NCBI GenBank assembly: GCA_031280325.1
Contig: JAITGW010000178.1
Coordinates: 1-14,973, forward strand
Origin: Oscillospiraceae bacterium
GTDB taxonomy: Bacteria > Bacillota > Clostridia > Oscillospirales > Oscillospiraceae
Length of the DNA: 14,973 nucleotides
Direction: 5' to 3'
A program made the position numbers and the translations under genes. The notes beneath the pieces are model-generated. The model was not told where the DNA came from. It searched no databases and saw nothing but the letters and a program-made list of their open reading frames with translations. Shown piece after piece: positions 12,719 to 14,973 of the stretch (positions are counted from its first letter, which is position 1; each line of letters begins with the position of its first letter).

Positions 12719-14287
12719 TTATTTGTCTGCCGCGCCCGCATCCGTTTGTCCGCTGATGTCCGCCGGGCGCAAGCCTTGTGCCGTCAGTTCGTATATCTTG
12801 CCGCACACCTCGGAAATAAATCTGCGGTCATGGGAGACGCAGATTATCGCGCCGCCGTATTCGCGGAGGATCTCACGGATTACGGGATTTGACTGCGGTG
12901 AGAAGTTGCGCGTCGGCTCGTCGAGGATCAGGACATTGCAGCCGTCGAGGATCATTTTCAAAAACATCAGCTTCGCCTTTTGCCCGCCGGACAGCGCGGA
13001 AATTTTATGCTCCATCTCCTGCGGCGTATATTTCACACTGCCGAGCAGGGTTTTCGCGCGGGTGAGGTCGTCCTTGAGTCCTGACGGCGCAAGAAAATCC
13101 GGCGGCAGGGCGTCCATCGGCAAAAGCTCGAAATAATTCTGCGGCATATAGCCCGCCCTGATGTCGCCGCGCGCAAGCAGCTGCCGCGCGATCATACGCA
13201 GGAGGGTGGTTTTACCCGCGCCGTTGCGTCCGATGATGCAGAGCTTTTCCGCGCCGGTAACAGTCAGCTCAATGTCCCGCGCGAGGGGGAGCCCCTGCGC
13301 CGACAGCTCGTCCAGGCGGAAATTCAGCACGGTCTTGCCGTTCGGAACGCGCGTGTTTTCCGGAAATTTCAGGAAAATTGCGGACTCTGTGTCAGGCGGC
13401 TGCGTGAGGCTGTCGCGCTCTTTATCGAGGCGTTTTTCCTGAGCCTTGACCGCGTGCATTTTCTTCTTGAGCAGCTGACCGCCGTGAGGATCCTGGCGTG
13501 ACACGATGTTCTGACGATGTTCGACCTTCTGGGCGATTTTCCGAAAACGCTCCGCCTTTTTGTCAAACTCCTCTTTCTCCTTGCTCGCGTCGCGCTCCTG
13601 CTTGCCGAGCGAGCGCAGCCGCGTCTGCGCGTATTCGCGATACGGCGCCCTGGCGATGGTCGCGCGGGCGAGCGTTTTGCGCCGCACCTGTTCGATGTGG
13701 ATAATGACGTTTGCGGTGTTTTCAATCAATGTCTCATCGTGGGACACGAACAGCACCGGCTTGCCGCAGGTGTTTATGAACCGCTCCAAAAATTCCAGCG
13801 CGCCGATGTCGATGTCGTTCGACGGCTCGTCAAGCAGCAGCAGATCCGGATCCTCGATCATCAGGCGAAGAAGCTGAAGCTTCACGCGCTCCCCGCCGGA
13901 GAGCGTCTCGATAATCTGCTCCGAATACGGCGTTTGCGCCGGAAGTCCAAGCTCTCGGCAGAAGCGGGAAAGCTCTTTCGGCGTAATGTCATAGAAGCCG
14001 GAGACGGCGGAGAAATAACCCTCGGCGCTTTGCGACTTCTCATCCTCGCTCATCTCCTGCGCGAGATATCCGAGGCGCGCGCCGCGCGTGATGATTTCGC
14101 CGGAATACTCACAGTATGGTTCCGCGAGCGCGGGATCGTATATAAGCTTCAGCAGTGTGCTTTTGCCGTTCCCCTCCTCGCCGATTATGACGGCCTTGTC
14201 GGTGTCGGACATTGTAAAGCTGAAATCGGAGAAGATTGTGCGCAGGTCTTTTTTCATGGTTACGGTTAGATTGTTGATTTGCAGCAT
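12719..14287 (-). CDS. ABC-F family ATPase (tandem ATP-binding cassettes, no membrane domain)
   Basis: A soluble ABC-F protein of 522 aa; members act on the ribosome as translation factors or protect it from antibiotics. Cassette 1 has Walker A GEEGNGKST (36-44), signature LSGGE (129-133), Walker B LLLLDEP (149-155) with Glu154, and SHD (182-184). A charged, helical interdomain linker follows at about 200-300, rich in Lys, Glu and Arg. Cassette 2 has GRNGAGKTT (353-361), LSGGQ (432-436), LILDEP (453-458) and SHD. After the second Walker B the sequence reads TRNFSPQSNPVI instead of the usual TNHLD, which marks a distinct subgroup. The start MLQINNLTV is clear; GAGGAGG lies about 12 bases upstream with a small hairpin between. 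It has its own promoter. A housekeeping or resistance role cannot be decided. Confidence 0.9.
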   Translation of the reverse strand: MLQINNLTVTMKKDLRTIFSDFSFTMSDTDKAVIIGEEGNGKSTLLKLIYDPALAEPYCEYSGEIITRGARLGYLAQEMSEDEKSQSAEGYFSAVSGFYDITPKELSRFCRELGLPAQTPYSEQIIETLSGGERVKLQLLRLMIEDPDLLLLDEPSNDIDIGALEFLERFINTCGKPVLFVSHDETLIENTANVIIHIEQVRRKTLARATIARAPYREYAQTRLRSLGKQERDASKEKEEFDKKAERFRKIAQKVEHRQNIVSRQDPHGGQLLKKKMHAVKAQEKRLDKERDSLTQPPDTESAIFLKFPENTRVPNGKTVLNFRLDELSAQGLPLARDIELTVTGAEKLCIIGRNGAGKTTLLRMIARQLLARGDIRAGYMPQNYFELLPMDALPPDFLAPSGLKDDLTRAKTLLGSVKYTPQEMEHKISALSGGQKAKLMFLKMILDGCNVLILDEPTRNFSPQSNPVIREILREYGGAIICVSHDRRFISEVCGKIYELTAQGLRPADISGQTDAGAADK

Positions 14288-14325
14288 GGGCGAAAAACGC
14301 CTCCTCGAGAAAAGAGTTCATCTCC

Positions 14326-14354
14326 ATTTTACCACGCCGCGCGCTCGCGGTCAA
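14326..14354 (-). promoter_or_regulatory. Promoter of the ABC-F gene
   Basis: On the minus strand, TTGACC (14349-14354), 17 bp, then TAAAAT (14326-14331) preceded by TGG. The start near 14319 leaves a leader of only about 30 nt, too short for the attenuator peptide leaders seen before many resistance ABC-F genes. Within the leader, GGCG-TTTTT-CGCC (14289-14301) can fold between the ribosome binding site and the ATG. Confidence 0.75.
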
Positions 14355-14389
14355 CGGCGGATTGGACAGGCGTCCCCGTTTTGCGGCGC

Positions 14390-14443
14390 TTAAAAAAACT
14401 TTTTGCTCCGGGCTTGCGCCTTTGACGCGGGATATGCTATAAT
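14390..14443 (+). promoter_or_regulatory. Promoter of the flhG-like gene with A/T-rich upstream element
   Basis: TTGCGC (14414-14419), 18 bp, then a perfect TATAAT (14438-14443) with TGC before it (extended -10). An A-tract/T-tract (14390-14404) upstream of the -35 resembles an UP element. The predicted start, 6-8 bases after the -10, falls at 14449-14451, that is on the ATG. Confidence 0.7.
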
Positions 14444-14449
14444 GCCGCT

Positions 14450-14973
14450 ATGGATTATGATATGAAAAGAGCTTTCGGGCCGAAAATAATAACAATTGCC
14501 AGCGGCAAGGGCGGCGCGGGGAAGAGCACTTTCGCGCTGAGCCTCGCAATCGCGCTGGCGCAGTTTGGCATACGTCCGCTTGTGCTTGACGCGGACTTCG
14601 GACTTGCGAATATCGACGTTTTGCTCGGCGTGCAGACTAAAGCGAACCTGTCGCATTTTTTTCGGGGAGAGAAAACGCTTCAGGAGATCATACAGATCGG
14701 CTATGACGGCGTGCGCTTTATCTCCGGGGGGAGCGGCGCGCAGGCGCTGCTGAATCTGCCGCCGGAAAGGGTTGCCCGCCTCATGCAAAGCCTTGCGGAG
14801 CTCGACAGCCCGATTGATTATGTGCTGTGCGACGTCGGCGCGGGAATTACGGAGAACATCCTGCAAATGATCGCCGGTTCGGCGGAGACGTTTATTGTAA
14901 CCACGCCGGAGCCAACGTCGATTGTGGACGCGTTCGCGCTTGTCAAAACGGCGTTCAGGCGCGGCGGCGCATT
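14450..14973 (+). CDS. flhG: FlhG/YlxH-type MinD-like ATPase, N-terminal part, cut by window edge
   Basis: A ParA/MinD-superfamily ATPase; FlhG members work with the FlhF GTPase to set flagellar number and position at the membrane. About 174 residues are visible. The deviant Walker A is SGKGGAGKST (18-27) with signature Lys20 and Lys25. DADFGLANIDVLLG follows at about 47-60, then NLSHFFRGEKTLQEII and FISGGSG, and further on TTPEPTSIVDAFALVKT. These match FlhG/YlxH better than MinD or Soj. A stop lies in frame at 14423, and no start codon precedes 14450. Starts are ATG 14450 (MDYDMKRAF) or ATG 14462. Neither has a good ribosome binding site, so the mRNA may be leaderless. No flagellar gene is in view, so the flagellar role rests on sequence resemblance. 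Confidence 0.82.
   Translation, partial: MDYDMKRAFGPKIITIASGKGGAGKSTFALSLAIALAQFGIRPLVLDADFGLANIDVLLGVQTKANLSHFFRGEKTLQEIIQIGYDGVRFISGGSGAQALLNLPPERVARLMQSLAELDSPIDYVLCDVGAGITENILQMIAGSAETFIVTTPEPTSIVDAFALVKTAFRRGGA

Noticed and set aside
12679..12720. Possible terminator after the ABC-F gene (CAATC...GATTG)
   Set aside because: The stem is only 5 bp with a 13-base loop and no U-tract follows.
14109..14354. Out-of-frame ORF starting in the ABC-F leader as a possible regulatory leader peptide
   Set aside because: Its first ATG lies upstream of the predicted transcription start, it has no ribosome binding site and it runs deep into the coding region. It does not look like an attenuator peptide.
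1..14973. CRISPR arrays, tRNA genes, insertion sequences, att sites and defence islands
   Set aside because: I looked for spaced direct repeats, cloverleaf-like segments, terminal inverted repeats and transposase or nuclease motifs and saw none.

Overview
The window looks like chromosomal DNA from a GC-rich, anaerobic, endospore-forming member of the Clostridia (Oscillospiraceae-like). The reasons are a SpoIID engulfment protein, a class III (strictly anaerobic) ribonucleotide reductase with its activase, a clostridial-type thiolase, S-layer and LysM envelope proteins, consistent AGGAGG-type ribosome binding sites and sigma-A promoters. The taxonomic call is inference. Composition is even across the window. 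I see no transposase, integrase, phage gene, CRISPR array, tRNA or rRNA.

Layout. (1) 1-2757: a thiolase cut by the left edge (-), spoIID (-) and, divergent from it, an unrecognised multi-pass membrane protein (+). (2) 2808-6172: a short-chain dehydrogenase (+) ending at a strong terminator, a four-LysM secreted protein with a poorly understood C-terminal domain (-), and a divergent secreted SLH-domain protein (+). (3) 6263-9478: the tRNA-modifying radical-SAM enzyme MtaB (-), divergent from a two-gene unit (+) of cysteine desulfurase and a FabG-like reductase. (4) 9556-12545: nrdG and nrdD (-), the anaerobic ribonucleotide reductase pair. (5) 12719-14973: an ABC-F ATPase (-) and, divergent from it, the start of a FlhG/YlxH-type MinD-like ATPase (+) cut by the right edge.

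How the genes work together. The genes fall into small units with their own promoters rather than one large operon. Two themes recur. One is anaerobic, Fe-S-dependent metabolism: NrdG and MtaB are radical-SAM proteins, and the cysteine desulfurase beside mtaB could supply sulfur for their clusters. The other is the cell envelope (SpoIID, LysM protein, SLH protein).

The most informative signals are regulatory. A Rex-like redox operator covers the start point of the thiolase promoter. Two NrdR-like boxes about four helical turns apart sit on the nrdD promoter. Divergent promoters with overlapping -10 boxes inside a short dyad lie between mtaB and the desulfurase gene. The flhG-like gene has a promoter that would start its mRNA at or next to the ATG. 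I found no convincing undescribed multi-gene system. The best leads for novelty are the C-terminal domain of the LysM protein, the orphan membrane protein and the probably leaderless flhG-like gene.
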